This document shows, in pieces, positions 10,926 to 20,912 of a stretch of DNA of 64,000 nucleotides. How positions within the stretch are numbered: the stretch's first letter is position 1; each line of letters starts with the position of its first letter. Origin of the DNA: Sphingomonas sp. S1-29 (lineage in GTDB: Bacteria > Pseudomonadota > Alphaproteobacteria > Sphingomonadales > Sphingomonadaceae); NCBI RefSeq assembly GCF_026167545.1, contig NZ_CP110678.1, positions 555,501-619,500 on the forward strand, read 5' to 3'. The translations under genes and the position numbers were made by a program. Under the pieces are notes generated by a model. That model saw only the letters and a program-made list of their open reading frames with translations, ran no database searches and was not told the DNA's origin.

Positions 10926-12104
10926 ATGACGCCGCCGGCACGCGTCCAGGCCGCGATCGACCTGCTCGACCTCATCATCGCCGCGGCGCGCGAGGGCGGG
11001 GCGGCGGCCGATACGATCATCGCGCGCGGATTCGCCGCACGGCGCTATGCCGGGTCGAAGGATCGGCGCGCGGTGCGCAACCTGGTCTATGACGCGATCC
11101 GGCTGTGCGGCGAGCTGCCGCGCGACGGGCGCGCGGCGATGCTCGCGCTGGCGCAGCGCCTCCCCGGCGTCGCCGCGGCGTTCGACGGCTCCACCTATGG
11201 CCCGCCCGCGATCAACCCCAATGAAAAGGCGGCGGTTCCCGGCGTCGCCCCCGCCTGGCTGGTCACCGCGCTCGCCGCTTCGGGGCTGGGCGAGGCCGAG
11301 CAGGAAGCGTTGCTCGAACGCGCCCCGCTCGACATCCGCGTCAACCGGCTGCTCGCCGCGCGCGACGATATCGTGATCGAGGGCGCGCAGCCGCTCGCCT
11401 TCGCCCCCGATGCGCTGCGGCTGCCCCCCGACACCTCGGTCGACAAGCATCCCGCCTATGATTCGGGGCTGATCGAGGTGCAGGATGCCGGCAGCCAGCT
11501 GGTGACGCTTGCCTGCGGCGTCGCGCCCGGCATGCGCGTGATCGATCTGTGCGCGGGGGCAGGGGGCAAGACGCTCGCGCTCGCCGCCGCCATGGCGAAC
11601 CAGGGCGATCTGCTCGCCACCGATACCGATCGCGGGCGGCTGCAGCGCCTGCCGCCGCGCGCCGAGCGCGCCGGGGTGACGATCGCGCGCACCTTGCTGC
11701 TCAATCCGGGGCATGAGGCCGAGATGCTCGCCGACGAGACCGCGCGCGCCGATGTCGTGCTGATCGACGCGCCCTGTTCGGGCACCGGCACCTGGCGCCG
11801 CAATCCCGAGGCGCGCTGGCGGCTCACCGCCGATCGGCTGACCAAGCTCGAGGCGACGCAAGCGCGCCTGCTCGATCTCGCGGCGACCTTGGTGCGGCCC
11901 GGCGGCGCGGTGGTGTATGTCGTGTGCTCGTTGCTCGATGCCGAGGGCGCCGACCAGGCCGCCGCCTTCCTCGAACGCCATCCCGGCTGGCAGGCCACGG
12001 CGATCGATCTGCCCGCGGGCACCCGCCACGGCGCGGGGATGCGGCTGACGCCGGCATCGGATTCGACCGACGGCTTTTTTGTCGCGATGCTGCGCACCAC
12101 ATGA
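10926..12104 (+). CDS. rsmB: 16S rRNA m5C967 methyltransferase (RsmB family)
   Basis: 392-residue NOL1/NOP2/Sun-type RNA cytosine-C5 methyltransferase. The N-terminal NusB-like helical domain (about 1-130; [14 protein letters not shown]) plus a Rossmann domain identify RsmB rather than RsmF. The SAM-binding motif is [12 protein letters not shown] (about residue 195). The two catalytic cysteines are present in [15 protein letters not shown] and [11 protein letters not shown]. It would methylate C967 of 16S rRNA, close to the P site. It starts just past the retron island and is followed closely by the TPR gene. RsmF is a less likely alternative. Confidence 0.93.
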   Translation: MTPPARVQAAIDLLDLIIAAAREGGAAADTIIARGFAARRYAGSKDRRAVRNLVYDAIRLCGELPRDGRAAMLALAQRLPGVAAAFDGSTYGPPAINPNEKAAVPGVAPAWLVTALAASGLGEAEQEALLERAPLDIRVNRLLAARDDIVIEGAQPLAFAPDALRLPPDTSVDKHPAYDSGLIEVQDAGSQLVTLACGVAPGMRVIDLCAGAGGKTLALAAAMANQGDLLATDTDRGRLQRLPPRAERAGVTIARTLLLNPGHEAEMLADETARADVVLIDAPCSGTGTWRRNPEARWRLTADRLTKLEATQARLLDLAATLVRPGGAVVYVVCSLLDAEGADQAAAFLERHPGWQATAIDLPAGTRHGAGMRLTPASDSTDGFFVAMLRTT

Positions 12105-12138
12105 TAGCCAGCTAGCTGTGTCTGTTTCGGAGAAGATC

Positions 12139-12654
12139 ATGCGGTTCACCACCGTCACCATCGCCCTGTCGCTCGCCGCGGTCAGCATCTCGACCTCGCT
12201 CCACGGCCAGCGCCCCGACGACCAGATCGACGCGCGATCGGTGGCCTTGGTCGAACGCGCCAAGGCGGCACGCGCCGCGGGCAATCTGACCGGCGCGAAC
12301 GACCTGCTCGAAACCGCGCTGGTGGTCGATCCGCGCAACCGCGAGGCCTTTGTCGTGCTGGCCGAGGTCGCGCGCGCGCAGAACCTGCCCGGCAAGGCGA
12401 TCCGCCTGTACCGCGAGACGCTGTCGCTAGAGCCCAACGACGTGGCGGCCTTGCGCGGCCAGGGCGAGGCGCTGGTGCAGAAGGGCGCGGTGGTGAAGGC
12501 AAAGGAAAACCTCGCCAAGATCCGCACGCTCTGCAAGGCGGAATGCGGCGATGCGACGAGGCTGGCCGCGGTGATCGCGAAAGGGCCACCGGTAACGGCA
12601 ACGGCGGCAGCGACTACGACAGCGCCGGCTGCGGCGGCGGCGGGAAAGAACTAA
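12139..12654 (+). CDS. Exported tetratricopeptide-repeat protein
   Basis: 171 residues. The ATG at 12139 has a good ribosome-binding site (GGAGAAG, 7-10 bases upstream) and gives a signal-peptide-like start ([19 protein letters not shown]). Residues about 30-125 form two or three TPR-like helical repeats ([57 protein letters not shown]). The tail is Ala/Thr-rich ([17 protein letters not shown]). It is probably periplasmic and mediates protein interaction; no specific partner is indicated. It lies 34 bases after rsmB and probably shares its transcript. Confidence 0.75.
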   Translation: MRFTTVTIALSLAAVSISTSLHGQRPDDQIDARSVALVERAKAARAAGNLTGANDLLETALVVDPRNREAFVVLAEVARAQNLPGKAIRLYRETLSLEPNDVAALRGQGEALVQKGAVVKAKENLAKIRTLCKAECGDATRLAAVIAKGPPVTATAAATTTAPAAAAAGKN

Positions 12655-12660
12655 CCTCCC

Positions 12661-12750
12661 CCCGTTCGTGCTGAGCCTGTCGAAGCACCGTCCTTCTTCC
12701 GCAACGCCGGAGAGAAAGAACAGCCCTTCGACAAGCTCAGGGCGAACGGG
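12661..12750. repeat. Inverted repeat, CGTTCGTGCTGAGC family, copy 2
   Basis: CCCGTTCGTGCTGAGCCTGT (from 12661, continuing CGAAGCACCG) pairs with CTTCGACAAGCTCAGGGCGA ending at 12750. It is a second copy of the element at 6851-6942, again between convergent genes (TPR gene and rsmA), consistent with a terminator role or simple dispersal. Confidence 0.85.
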
Positions 12751-12765
12751 GCAGGGGGCTAACCC

Positions 12766-13593
12766 CTATTTCCCCGCATCGATTACCCGCGCAATCGCAC
12801 AAAACTCGCCAACGCTCACCGTCTCCGCCCGCCGCGTAGGATCGATCCCCAACCCCTCGACCGCCGCCAGCGCCCCCGGCATCCCCTTCAGGCTGGCGCG
12901 CAGCATCTTGCGCCGCTGGCCGAACGCCGCCGCGGTCAGCGTCTCGAGCGTCCGCAGCCGCACCCCCTCGGGCTGCTCGCCGGGCATGACATGCACCACC
13001 GCCGACATCACCTTGGGCGGCGGGGTGAAGGCCGATCGATGCACCGGCATCGCGATTCTGGGGATGCTGCGCCACTGCGCCAGCACCGCCAGCCGCCCAT
13101 AGGCGTCGTCATTGGCCTGTGCGACGATCCGGTCGGCCACCTCGCGCTGGAACATCAGCGTCAGGCTCTCCCACCAAGGGGTCCAGGGGGCGGACAGCCA
13201 CCCGACGAACAACGCGGTGCCGACATTGTAGGGCAGGTTGGCCACCACGTGCGGTTTGCCCTCGAACAGCCCCGCATGATCGATCGCCAGCGCATCGCCT
13301 TCGATGACGGTCAGTTGCCCCGGATATGCTTCGCCCAGTTCGGCCAGCGCCGGAATACACCGCCGATCGCGCTCGATCGCCGTCACCCGCGCCCCGGCGG
13401 CGAGCAGCGACCGCGTAAGCCCGCCAGGGCCAGGTCCCACTTCGAGCACCTCGGCCCCGGCCAGGTCGCCCGGCACCCGAGCGATCCGGTCGAGCAACTG
13501 CTGGTCGAACAGGAAATTCTGCCCCAGCGCCTTGCTCGCGGTCAGCCCATGCGCCCGGATCACCTCGCGCAGCGGCGGCAAGGCCACCGTCAT
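12766..13593 (-). CDS. rsmA: 16S rRNA A1518/A1519 dimethyltransferase
   Basis: 275-residue KsgA/RsmA, which dimethylates two adjacent adenines in helix 45 of 16S rRNA during late 30S assembly. Visible motifs are [10 protein letters not shown] at the N-terminus, SAM motif [15 protein letters not shown] (about 45-60), and the catalytic NLPYNVGT (about 113-120). ATG 13593 overlaps the pdxA stop by 4 bases. The order lptD-surA-pdxA-rsmA is the conserved proteobacterial envelope/ribosome operon. Confidence 0.97.
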   Translation of the reverse strand: MTVALPPLREVIRAHGLTASKALGQNFLFDQQLLDRIARVPGDLAGAEVLEVGPGPGGLTRSLLAAGARVTAIERDRRCIPALAELGEAYPGQLTVIEGDALAIDHAGLFEGKPHVVANLPYNVGTALFVGWLSAPWTPWWESLTLMFQREVADRIVAQANDDAYGRLAVLAQWRSIPRIAMPVHRSAFTPPPKVMSAVVHVMPGEQPEGVRLRTLETLTAAAFGQRRKMLRASLKGMPGALAAVEGLGIDPTRRAETVSVGEFCAIARVIDAGK

Positions 13594-14585
13594 GCGCTGC
13601 GGGTCAGACGACGTTCGGCAGCACTCGCCGCCATCCGGATCGCCGCGATCATCGCGCCGGGCTCGGCACAGTCCTTCCCAGCAATCCCGAACGCGGTGCC
13701 ATGGTCGGGCGAAGTCCGCACGATCGGCAGCCCCAGCGTGATGTTCACCCCCTCGTCGAAATGCAGCGTCTTCAGCGGGATCAGCGCCTGGTCGTGATAG
13801 CAACAGATCGCCGCATCATACCCAGCGCGCGCCCGGGCATGGAACATCGTGTCGGCGGCAAGCGGTCCGACCGCGTCGATCCCTTCGGCGCGTAGCAGCT
13901 CGATCGCCGGGGTGATGATCTCGATCTCCTCGGTGCCCAGCGCGCCGTCCTCGCCGGCATGCGGGTTGAGCCCGGCAAAGGCGAGCCGCGGCCGCTCGAT
14001 CCCGAAATTCTTGGTCAGCCCGCGCGCCGTCACCCGCGCCTTGGCGACGATCAGCTCGATCGACAGCAACCCACGCACCGCCGACAGCGAGACATGCGTC
14101 GTCACCGGCACCACGCGCAGCGTCGGCCCGGCGAGCATCATCACCGTATTCTCGGGCGCCACGCCGCACCGCTCGGCGATGAATTCGGTCTGCCCCGGAT
14201 GCTGGAAGCCGATGCGATACAGCTGCGTCTTCGATACCGGCGCCGTCACCAGCGCCCCCGCCGCCCCCGATCGTGCCAGCCCGACCGCGAGCTCGAGCGA
14301 TTCGAGCGCGCTGCGTGCGCCCTCGCCATCGGGCGTGCCGGGGGTCACCATCCCGGCATCGTGCACCGCCAGCACCGGCAGCGCGGTGTCGAATACGCCC
14401 GCCACCTCGTCGGGATAAGCGATTCGCGCCACCGGGCCGTCCCAGACCTGCTCGATCGATCGCGGATCGCCCACCGCAAAGAACGGTGCGAGGCCGTGCA
14501 GCTGCCGATGCGCCCACGCCTTGGCGACGATTTCAGGCCCAATCCCGGCGGGATCGCCCAGCGGCACGACGAGCGGGCGGATCAT
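13590..14585 (-). CDS. pdxA: 4-hydroxythreonine-4-phosphate dehydrogenase
   Basis: 331-residue PdxA of DXP-dependent pyridoxal phosphate synthesis. It begins [22 protein letters not shown], the family N-terminus, which fixes the ATG at 14585; a longer in-frame start at 14627 would overlap surA and add 14 non-conserved residues. Metal-ligand regions are recognisable ([44 protein letters not shown]). It is placed between surA (19-base gap) and rsmA (4-base overlap), so it is part of the operon. Confidence 0.97.
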   Translation of the reverse strand: MIRPLVVPLGDPAGIGPEIVAKAWAHRQLHGLAPFFAVGDPRSIEQVWDGPVARIAYPDEVAGVFDTALPVLAVHDAGMVTPGTPDGEGARSALESLELAVGLARSGAAGALVTAPVSKTQLYRIGFQHPGQTEFIAERCGVAPENTVMMLAGPTLRVVPVTTHVSLSAVRGLLSIELIVAKARVTARGLTKNFGIERPRLAFAGLNPHAGEDGALGTEEIEIITPAIELLRAEGIDAVGPLAADTMFHARARAGYDAAICCYHDQALIPLKTLHFDEGVNITLGLPIVRTSPDHGTAFGIAGKDCAEPGAMIAAIRMAASAAERRLTRSA

Positions 14586-14604
14586 CGCGCCGGGGCTCGC
14601 GGGG

Positions 14605-15948
14605 TTATTGATATTCGACGATCGCATCGCGGCGAAGATCGCGCAGCATCCGCTGGGCGCGCAGGTTCACGCGCTCCTGCTCGAGCCCTGCCTGGATCTG
14701 CTCGGGGTTGGGCGCATTGGCGGTGGCGGGATCGTCACGACCGCACAGCACCAGCACGCGTACGCCTTCGGTCGGCGAACCGAACGGCGGCGTTGCCTGG
14801 CCTACCTGCAGGTTGATCATCAGGTCCTGCAGCTGCGCGGGCAGCTCGCGAATGCGGATCGCGTCGTTGTCGACCACTTCGGCGCCGATCTGCTGCGCTA
14901 CCGCGTTGACGTTGCCGCAGCCTTGGATCTTCTGCGTCACCTGCGCGAACTCGGCGGCCCGCGCCTGGATCTGCTCCTGGGTGAGCGCGGTGGAGAACTT
15001 CACCGACATCTGCCGCAGGCTGAGCCGCGCGTCGCGCGGGTCGGCGGTCAGCACCTGACGCTTGTCGACCATGTACAGGATCGAATAGCCCCCGGGGATC
15101 GCGATCGGGCCAGCGATCTGGCCGACCTGCATCGTCTTGGCGGCCGCCGCCAGCTGATCGGGGAGCACGGCGGGATTGATCCAGCCCAGATCACCCTCGA
15201 CCGCCTTGGTCGTCGCCTCGGAGAAATTGCGCGCAAAATACTCGAACGGCGCGCCACCGCGCATCTGTTCGATCATCTTGCGACCGTTTTCGAGCACTTC
15301 AGCCGCGCGATCGGGGGTGGCGCTGAGGTAGATTTCCTTCAGATGCGCTTCCTCGGTCCCCTTGGCGGCCTCGAGGCGCGCGATGATCGCCTTCACCTCT
15401 TCCTCGCCGACACTGATAAAGGGCTCGACCTGGCGGCGCAGCAGCCGCGTCCAGGCGAGCTCGCCCTCGATCTGCCGCCGCAGCGACCGCTCGGACGAAC
15501 CGATCTGTTCGAGAAACGCCTTCATCTGTTCGGGCGTGCGCTGGAAATTGCGCGACACCCGCGTGAAGCTCTGTTCGATCTCGGCGGGCGCGACCTTGAT
15601 GTCTTCGTTGGCCGCGGCCTGGATTTGCAGCGTCTCGTCGATAATCGCGCGCAGCACCTGCAGCCGCAACTGATCGCGCTCGGCATCGCTTACCTGTACG
15701 CCGCGAAGCCCGGTGATCATCGCGAGGCGCTGATCGACGTCGGTGCCGGTGATCACGGTTTCGTTGACGATCGCGGTCGCCTTGCGGATGTTGGGATCGA
15801 CCTTGCCGAACACCTGCAGATTGCTCGGCAGGTTCAGGTTGGTTGCCGGCGTGTCCTGCCCGGCTCCCGCCTGTGGATCGCTCACCGTCTGCGCAGCGGC
15901 GATCCCCGCGAGCATCGTGGCGGCGGCAAATGCGCCGAGGCGCTTCAT
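14605..15948 (-). CDS. surA: Periplasmic chaperone / peptidyl-prolyl isomerase SurA
   Basis: 447-residue exported chaperone for outer-membrane proteins. It has a signal peptide (MKRLGAFAAATMLAGIAAAQ), an N-terminal SurA domain (about 50-190; INDT..D-like ATAIVNETVITGTDVDQRL), then a parvulin-type PPIase domain (about 205-305; EEAHLKEIYLSAT...GGDLGW-like EGDLGWINPAVLP). The C-terminal region appears to be a second, degenerate parvulin segment. The ATG at 15948 is preferred over a TTG four codons earlier because it gives the cleaner leader. It lies downstream of lptD, whose product is a known SurA client in E. coli. Confidence 0.93.
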   Translation of the reverse strand: MKRLGAFAAATMLAGIAAAQTVSDPQAGAGQDTPATNLNLPSNLQVFGKVDPNIRKATAIVNETVITGTDVDQRLAMITGLRGVQVSDAERDQLRLQVLRAIIDETLQIQAAANEDIKVAPAEIEQSFTRVSRNFQRTPEQMKAFLEQIGSSERSLRRQIEGELAWTRLLRRQVEPFISVGEEEVKAIIARLEAAKGTEEAHLKEIYLSATPDRAAEVLENGRKMIEQMRGGAPFEYFARNFSEATTKAVEGDLGWINPAVLPDQLAAAAKTMQVGQIAGPIAIPGGYSILYMVDKRQVLTADPRDARLSLRQMSVKFSTALTQEQIQARAAEFAQVTQKIQGCGNVNAVAQQIGAEVVDNDAIRIRELPAQLQDLMINLQVGQATPPFGSPTEGVRVLVLCGRDDPATANAPNPEQIQAGLEQERVNLRAQRMLRDLRRDAIVEYQ

Positions 15949-16037
15949 CTTCGTACCCAAATCCGGTTACCCCATCACGCGCCGGGGCGAATGCCCGCCG
16001 GCCGCGTTGCCATGTCATTACGTGCCTGAACCTCGCC

Positions 16038-18296
16038 TTAGCGCCCCAGGTTCGTCAATGCCAGCGTCAGCAGGAAGCTGTTCCCACGCCGTGCGTCGCC
16101 GATATCGGTATAGTCGCGGCGCCACGCGACGCCGAGCCGCAGGCAATCGTCCTCATATTCGACCCCGATCCGATGGCGAACGGGATCGAACCCGTCCGAC
16201 AACGACAGCGGGTCCTCGCTACGATCGGTGAGGTCGACCGTTGCCGAACCGAAGACCGACCACAGCCGCGCGAACGCCACCCGCCCCGCGACGCGCGCTT
16301 CCTCGCGATCGCGCAGATCCTCCAGCTCGATCCCGATATCGCGGTTCAGGCGGAGATAGCCGATCTGGGCATAGGTCTGGCGCGAACCGATCGTCGCGTC
16401 GATCTCGTTGCGGCGGAGCGCGAGCCCGTCCTTGTCGATGCGATAGCGGTGGGTGAGGCTGACGAACTGGCGAAAGCGGATTTCGGTGCGGCCGACGAAA
16501 TCGGACCAGCGATCGTTGAGCCCGGTCCCGTCGGGAAACAAGACGGACCGGTCGGTCAGGCGATAGCTTTGCCCGACATTGGCATTGATCGCGATCCCCG
16601 GCAGGTCGAGCGCATAGTCGAGCCCGTAGGTAAACCGCGTCGAATCCTCGAACCGATCATAGCCGGGGAAGCGATTGAGCGCGAAGAGGTTCGAATCCTC
16701 GAGGTCGACCGCGCGTGCATCTTCGTTGGGGATCGACAGATTTTCGACATGCGGCGCCACCACCATCTGTACGCGCGGCGTAAAGCGCTGCGTGCCCCCC
16801 AGCGCCTCGCCGATGAACGGCCATTTGACGTCGACCGCGGCGGCGCCGATCGCGCGCGCCGAAAAGCCTTCGTCGCCGCGATACGACACGACGCTGGTCA
16901 GCAGCGTATCCTGGGTGTTGTACACATCGGCACGGGCAAGCGCGCTGAAGGTGACTTCCTGGCCGAGTGTCGTCACCCGGCGCAATTCCCACAGCGCCGA
17001 GGCAAAGGCGCGCTGGGTGTCCTGGCCCGATTTGCGACCGATCGCGAGGCTGTTGAGCTGGAAGGTGAAGCGGCCGCCGAGCACGCCGTCCTCTATCCGC
17101 TTGCGATAATCGATCTCGGGCAGCGCCAGCGGCTGCGCGGTGCCGGTACCGTCGAGCCGGAGCGACTGCACCGCCCAGCCATTGATGGCGAAATAGCTGT
17201 CGGGGGTGATCCGCATCACCCCGACATTGCTGCGCAGCCGGTCGTCGCGCGAAATGTCGTAGCGCCGCAGGAAAGTGCGATCGGTGGCTACCCGGATCGA
17301 GGCATAGGCGCTCCATTCGGGGGTGAATTGCGCGCGGCCCGAAGCATCGACATAGCCGCGAAACGCGTTCTCGCTGGTGGCCGGCACGTCGGTGACGATC
17401 AAGTCGTCGCTGCGCCGGCTATAGGTGCCATAGGCATTGATGCGGAACGCGCCGAGGCTGTTGAGTTCGCGATAATCGGCTTGGAGCATCGGCAGCGATC
17501 CGGTGAACACCCGCGGGGTGATCGTCAGGTCGCGATTGGGGCCCATTTCGAAATGATAGGGCAGCGCGAATTCGAGCCCGTTGACTCGGCCATAGCGGAT
17601 TTCGGGGGCGAGCACGCCTGCCGCGCTCTTGCCGCCGATCGTGTGCGAGAAGCTGGGCAGCGGCAGAGTGAGGCCGAGCAGGGTGATCCGCGCGCCCTTG
17701 TAGCGCACCCGGCTGCGGGCAGGGTCGTAGGTCACCTCGCGCGCATTGATCTTCCAGCTCGGTTCCTTGGGGCAGTTCGCGGCGGTGGTGACGGTGCAGG
17801 GGGTATAGGCCGCGCGTGTCACGCGGATGATGCCGCCTTGCTCGCGCACACCGCGTTCAGCGGCAAGCCTCCCGCCCTGTTCGAGAACCACCAGCATGTT
17901 CTGCACCACGCCGTCGCGCAGGCTGTCGGTCAGCTCGATCCGGTCGCCATAGGCGATGTCGCCCTGCGGGTTGGTGACCGCGATATTGCCTTCGGCGACG
18001 ACCTGGCCGGTGGTGCGGTTCCAGGTGACCTTGTCGGCGCGCAACCGTTCGCCCTGGCGCGACAGCCGGACGTCGCCGCTGGCATCGACGACGTCGCCAT
18101 CGGTATTATATTCGAGCAGATCGGCGCTGAAATCGATTTCGTCTTCGTTGCGCGGGTCGGCGCCGGTCTGCTCGGGGGCGGGCGGCGGGGTGGCGCGATC
18201 CTGCAGATCCTGCGCCTGCGCCTGCGCCTGCGCCGCGACCGCAAGGCCGAGCGAGAGCGGCAGCGCGGCGGTACGCAACAGGGCCAGGCGCTTCAC
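16038..18296 (-). CDS. lptD: LPS-assembly protein LptD
   Basis: 752-residue outer-membrane beta-barrel that inserts lipopolysaccharide into the outer leaflet. The start is a GTG at 18296 with AAGGGGA about 11 bases upstream. The leader is VKRLALLRTAALPLSLGLAVAAQA. The N-terminal OstA/LptA-like beta-jellyroll spans about 60-200 (FSADLLEYNTDGDVVDASGDVRLSRQ...). The remainder is the LptD barrel (ARITLLGLTLPLPSFSHTIGG...APEIRYGRVNGLEFALPYHFEMGPNRDLTITPR). Only two cysteines are obvious in the N-terminal part (CTVTTAANC), so the E. coli disulfide pattern is not conserved. It heads the lptD-surA-pdxA-rsmA operon and diverges from pepA. Confidence 0.95.
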   Translation of the reverse strand: MKRLALLRTAALPLSLGLAVAAQAQAQAQDLQDRATPPPAPEQTGADPRNEDEIDFSADLLEYNTDGDVVDASGDVRLSRQGERLRADKVTWNRTTGQVVAEGNIAVTNPQGDIAYGDRIELTDSLRDGVVQNMLVVLEQGGRLAAERGVREQGGIIRVTRAAYTPCTVTTAANCPKEPSWKINAREVTYDPARSRVRYKGARITLLGLTLPLPSFSHTIGGKSAAGVLAPEIRYGRVNGLEFALPYHFEMGPNRDLTITPRVFTGSLPMLQADYRELNSLGAFRINAYGTYSRRSDDLIVTDVPATSENAFRGYVDASGRAQFTPEWSAYASIRVATDRTFLRRYDISRDDRLRSNVGVMRITPDSYFAINGWAVQSLRLDGTGTAQPLALPEIDYRKRIEDGVLGGRFTFQLNSLAIGRKSGQDTQRAFASALWELRRVTTLGQEVTFSALARADVYNTQDTLLTSVVSYRGDEGFSARAIGAAAVDVKWPFIGEALGGTQRFTPRVQMVVAPHVENLSIPNEDARAVDLEDSNLFALNRFPGYDRFEDSTRFTYGLDYALDLPGIAINANVGQSYRLTDRSVLFPDGTGLNDRWSDFVGRTEIRFRQFVSLTHRYRIDKDGLALRRNEIDATIGSRQTYAQIGYLRLNRDIGIELEDLRDREEARVAGRVAFARLWSVFGSATVDLTDRSEDPLSLSDGFDPVRHRIGVEYEDDCLRLGVAWRRDYTDIGDARRGNSFLLTLALTNLGR

Positions 18297-18459
18297 GATG
18301 GTCAGGGTCCCCTTTTGCCGCGAGATACAAGCGGCCAGCAGCGCCCTATCGCACCGCACGCTGGCTTCCGCAATCGGCGCCTTTTGCGTGTCGCGCCGCC
18401 AGTCCCTAGATGGTGGCAACCCAGCGCACCCCCGCGCCCGATGGAGAGAGCATTCGCGC

Positions 18460-19926
18460 ATGCAGATCGACTTTACCGCCACCGCCCCCGAAACCGCCGA
18501 AACGATCGCCCTGATCGTCGAGCGCGACGGCAAGCCCGCGCTCGATCGCTTCGACGACGCGACGCGGTCGCTGATAACCGGCGCGCTCGCCGCCGCGCGT
18601 TTCGACGGCGAAGCCGGGACGATCGCCGAAATCTTTGTGCCCAACGGGCAGGGGACCGGGCGGGTTTTGTTGGTGGGGATCGGCTCGGGCGACGAGGTCG
18701 AACATGAAAAGGCGGGCGGCGCGCTCGCCGGACGATTCCTCACCGCGGGTATTGCCGGCATCGTCGTCGATTTCGCGGGCACCAGCCCGAGCCCCGCGGC
18801 GGTCGCGCGCTTCGCGGGCGCGGCGGCGGCACGCGCCTGGCGGTTCGACGTCTATCGTACGAAGCAACCCGAGCGACAGAAGCCGACGCTCACCGCGATC
18901 ACCATCGCCGGCGCCCCCGACGGCACCGATGCGGCATGGGCCAAGGCCAAAGCGCTGAACGAAGGGCTCGAACTGACGCGGACGCTCGTCTCGGAGCCGC
19001 CCAACATCCTGTACCCTGAAAGCTTCGTCGACCGCTGCCGCCACCTCGAGGAACTCGGCGTCACGCTGACGATCCTCGACGAGGCCGCGATGGCCGAGCA
19101 CGGCATGGGTGCGCTGCTCGGCGTCAGTCAGGGGTCGGTGCGCGAAGCGCGGATCCTGGCGATGCATTGGAACGGCACCGACAGCACCGGCGATCCCGAT
19201 ATCGCGCTGGTCGGCAAGGGCGTGACCTTCGACACCGGCGGCATCTCGCTCAAGCCCGGGCCGGGCATGGAAGACATGAAGTGGGACATGGGCGGCGCGG
19301 GCGCGGTCGCGGGAGCGATGAAGGCACTCGCCACGCGCAAGGCCAAGGCGAACGTGATCGGCGTCGTCGGGCTGGTCGAGAACATGCCCGACGGCAACGC
19401 CCAGCGGCCGGGCGACGTCGTGACGTCGATGTCGGGGCAGACGATCGAGATTCTCAACACCGATGCCGAAGGGCGGCTGGTGCTCGCCGATGTCATCACC
19501 TGGGTCCAGCACGCGCATCGCCCCAAGACGATCGTCGACCTGGCGACGCTGACCGGCGCGATGATCATCAGCCTGGGCAGCGAGCATGGCGGATTGTTCG
19601 CTAACGACGATTCGCTCGCCGAGCAGATCCTTGCGGCAAGCCGGGCGTCGGGCGATGCCTTGTGGCGCTTCCCGATGTCGCCCGCCTACGACAAGCTGAT
19701 CGATTCGCCGATCGCCGACATGAAGAATGTCGGGCCGCGCGGCGCGGGATCGATCACCGCGGCACAGTTCATCCAGCGCTTCGTCGATCCGGGCGTGCGC
19801 TGGGCGCATCTCGACATTGCGGGGATGGTGTGGTCGGACAAGCCGGGCAACACCTACGACAAGGGCGCGACCGGCTTCGGCGTGCGCGTGCTCGACCGGT
19901 TGGTGCGCGACAATTTCGAGGGATGA
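18460..19926 (+). CDS. pepA: Leucyl aminopeptidase (M17)
   Basis: 488-residue cytosolic M17 aminopeptidase. The N-terminal macro-like domain is followed by the catalytic domain from about residue 170. Metal and substrate motifs: LVGKGVTFDTGGISLKPG (Lys and Asp ligands), MKWDMGGAGAV, and the family signature NTDAEGRLVLAD. ATG 18460 has GGAGAG 13-18 bases upstream. It would release N-terminal residues from peptides; in some bacteria PepA also binds DNA, which cannot be judged here. It diverges from lptD and precedes holC after a hairpin. Confidence 0.97.
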   Translation: MQIDFTATAPETAETIALIVERDGKPALDRFDDATRSLITGALAAARFDGEAGTIAEIFVPNGQGTGRVLLVGIGSGDEVEHEKAGGALAGRFLTAGIAGIVVDFAGTSPSPAAVARFAGAAAARAWRFDVYRTKQPERQKPTLTAITIAGAPDGTDAAWAKAKALNEGLELTRTLVSEPPNILYPESFVDRCRHLEELGVTLTILDEAAMAEHGMGALLGVSQGSVREARILAMHWNGTDSTGDPDIALVGKGVTFDTGGISLKPGPGMEDMKWDMGGAGAVAGAMKALATRKAKANVIGVVGLVENMPDGNAQRPGDVVTSMSGQTIEILNTDAEGRLVLADVITWVQHAHRPKTIVDLATLTGAMIISLGSEHGGLFANDDSLAEQILAASRASGDALWRFPMSPAYDKLIDSPIADMKNVGPRGAGSITAAQFIQRFVDPGVRWAHLDIAGMVWSDKPGNTYDKGATGFGVRVLDRLVRDNFEG

Positions 19927-19931
19927 ATGCT

Positions 19932-19952
19932 GCCGCCCGGCTAACGGGCGGC
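19932..19952 (+). terminator. Stem-loop between pepA and holC
   Basis: GCCGCCCG-GCTAA-CGGGCGGC forms a perfect 8-bp stem 5 bases after the pepA stop. No U-tract follows, so it may be a weak terminator or an mRNA 3'-end stabiliser, with holC read through from pepA. Confidence 0.5.
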
Positions 19953-19974
19953 ATCGGGGCGAAGGGGCGTAAGG

Positions 19975-20412
19975 GTGCAGGTCGATTTCTATCATCTGAC
20001 GCTTACGCCGCTCGCGCGCGCGCTGCCGCAGATCGCGCAGAAGGTGCTCGGCAGCGGGCAGCGGCTGCTGATCGTGTCGGACAGCGAAGAACAGCGCGGC
20101 GCGATCGACCGGCTGCTGTGGACTTATGCCGCCGACAGCTTCCTGCCGCACGCCTGCGCGGGATCGGGCGATGACACGGTGCAGCCGATTCTGATCGCGT
20201 CCGCGCCGGCACCTGCCAACGCCGCGCGGATGATCGCGCTGATCGACGGCACCTGGCGCGACGAGGCGCTGGCGTTCGAGCGCGCGTTCCATTTCTTCGA
20301 CGACGACGCGATCCATCCCGCCCGCGCCGCGTGGAAGGGATTGGCCGAGCGCGAGGGTGTCGATCGGCGATATTGGAAGCAGACCGAAAGCGGCTGGGAA
20401 CAGGCCGCCTGA
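19975..20412 (+). CDS. holC: DNA polymerase III chi subunit
   Basis: 145-residue HolC, which links the clamp loader to single-strand binding protein. The start is a GTG at 19975 preceded by AAGGG. Diagnostic features are the N-terminus VDFYHLT, the segment LIVSDSEEQRGAIDRLLWTYAADSFLPH, and the late NFERAFHFFD-like AFERAFHFFDDD and RYWKQ. The alphaproteobacterial pepA-holC pairing supports the call. Confidence 0.95.
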   Translation: MQVDFYHLTLTPLARALPQIAQKVLGSGQRLLIVSDSEEQRGAIDRLLWTYAADSFLPHACAGSGDDTVQPILIASAPAPANAARMIALIDGTWRDEALAFERAFHFFDDDAIHPARAAWKGLAEREGVDRRYWKQTESGWEQAA

Positions 20413-20489
20413 GTGCGCTTGCATCGCTACCTGTGCCCGACTAAGGCGCGGCCATTCCATTCACGCCTTATAGCAGGAGCCGAACGGCC

Positions 20490-20912
20490 ATGGCCGCGAC
20501 CCGCACATTTTCGATCATCAAGCCCGATGCCACCCGCCGCAACCTGACGGGTGCGGTCACCAAGATGCTCGAGGAAGCCGGCCTGCGCGTCGTCGCTTCG
20601 AAGCGCATCCAGATGACCCGCGAACAGGCCGAGGGCTTTTACGGCGTCCATCGCGAACGCCCGTTCTTCAACGACCTGGTCGAGTTCATGATCTCGGGTC
20701 CCGTGGTCGTCCAGGTTCTCGAAGGCGAGAACGCGGTCCAGGCCAACCGCGACATCATGGGCGCGACCAACCCCGCGAATGCCGATGCCGGCACGATCCG
20801 CAAGGAACTCGCCGAATCGATCGAAGCCAACAGCGTCCACGGCTCGGACAGCGAAGAAAATGCCGCGACCGAAATCGCGTTCTTCTTCAAGCCCGAAGAG
20901 ATCGTCGGCTAA
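20490..20912 (+). CDS. ndk: Nucleoside diphosphate kinase
   Basis: 140-residue NDK, which equilibrates nucleoside di- and triphosphates through a phospho-histidine. It starts [16 protein letters not shown], and the catalytic histidine lies in NSVHGSDS (about residue 117). The AGGAG ribosome-binding site is well spaced. The stop overlaps by 4 bases the 3' end of the oppositely oriented GIY-YIG gene, and a 30-base palindrome follows directly. Confidence 0.98.
   Translation: MAATRTFSIIKPDATRRNLTGAVTKMLEEAGLRVVASKRIQMTREQAEGFYGVHRERPFFNDLVEFMISGPVVVQVLEGENAVQANRDIMGATNPANADAGTIRKELAESIEANSVHGSDSEENAATEIAFFFKPEEIVG

Noticed and set aside
10671..12536. 621-codon minus-strand frame opposite rsmB
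   Set aside because: Antisense to rsmB, which has both catalytic cysteines.
15843..18707. 954-codon plus-strand frame opposite lptD
   Set aside because: Lies wholly antisense to a well-supported lptD; sequence has shadow composition and no domain.
18406..20460. 684-codon minus-strand frame opposite pepA and holC
   Set aside because: Antisense shadow of two recognised genes.
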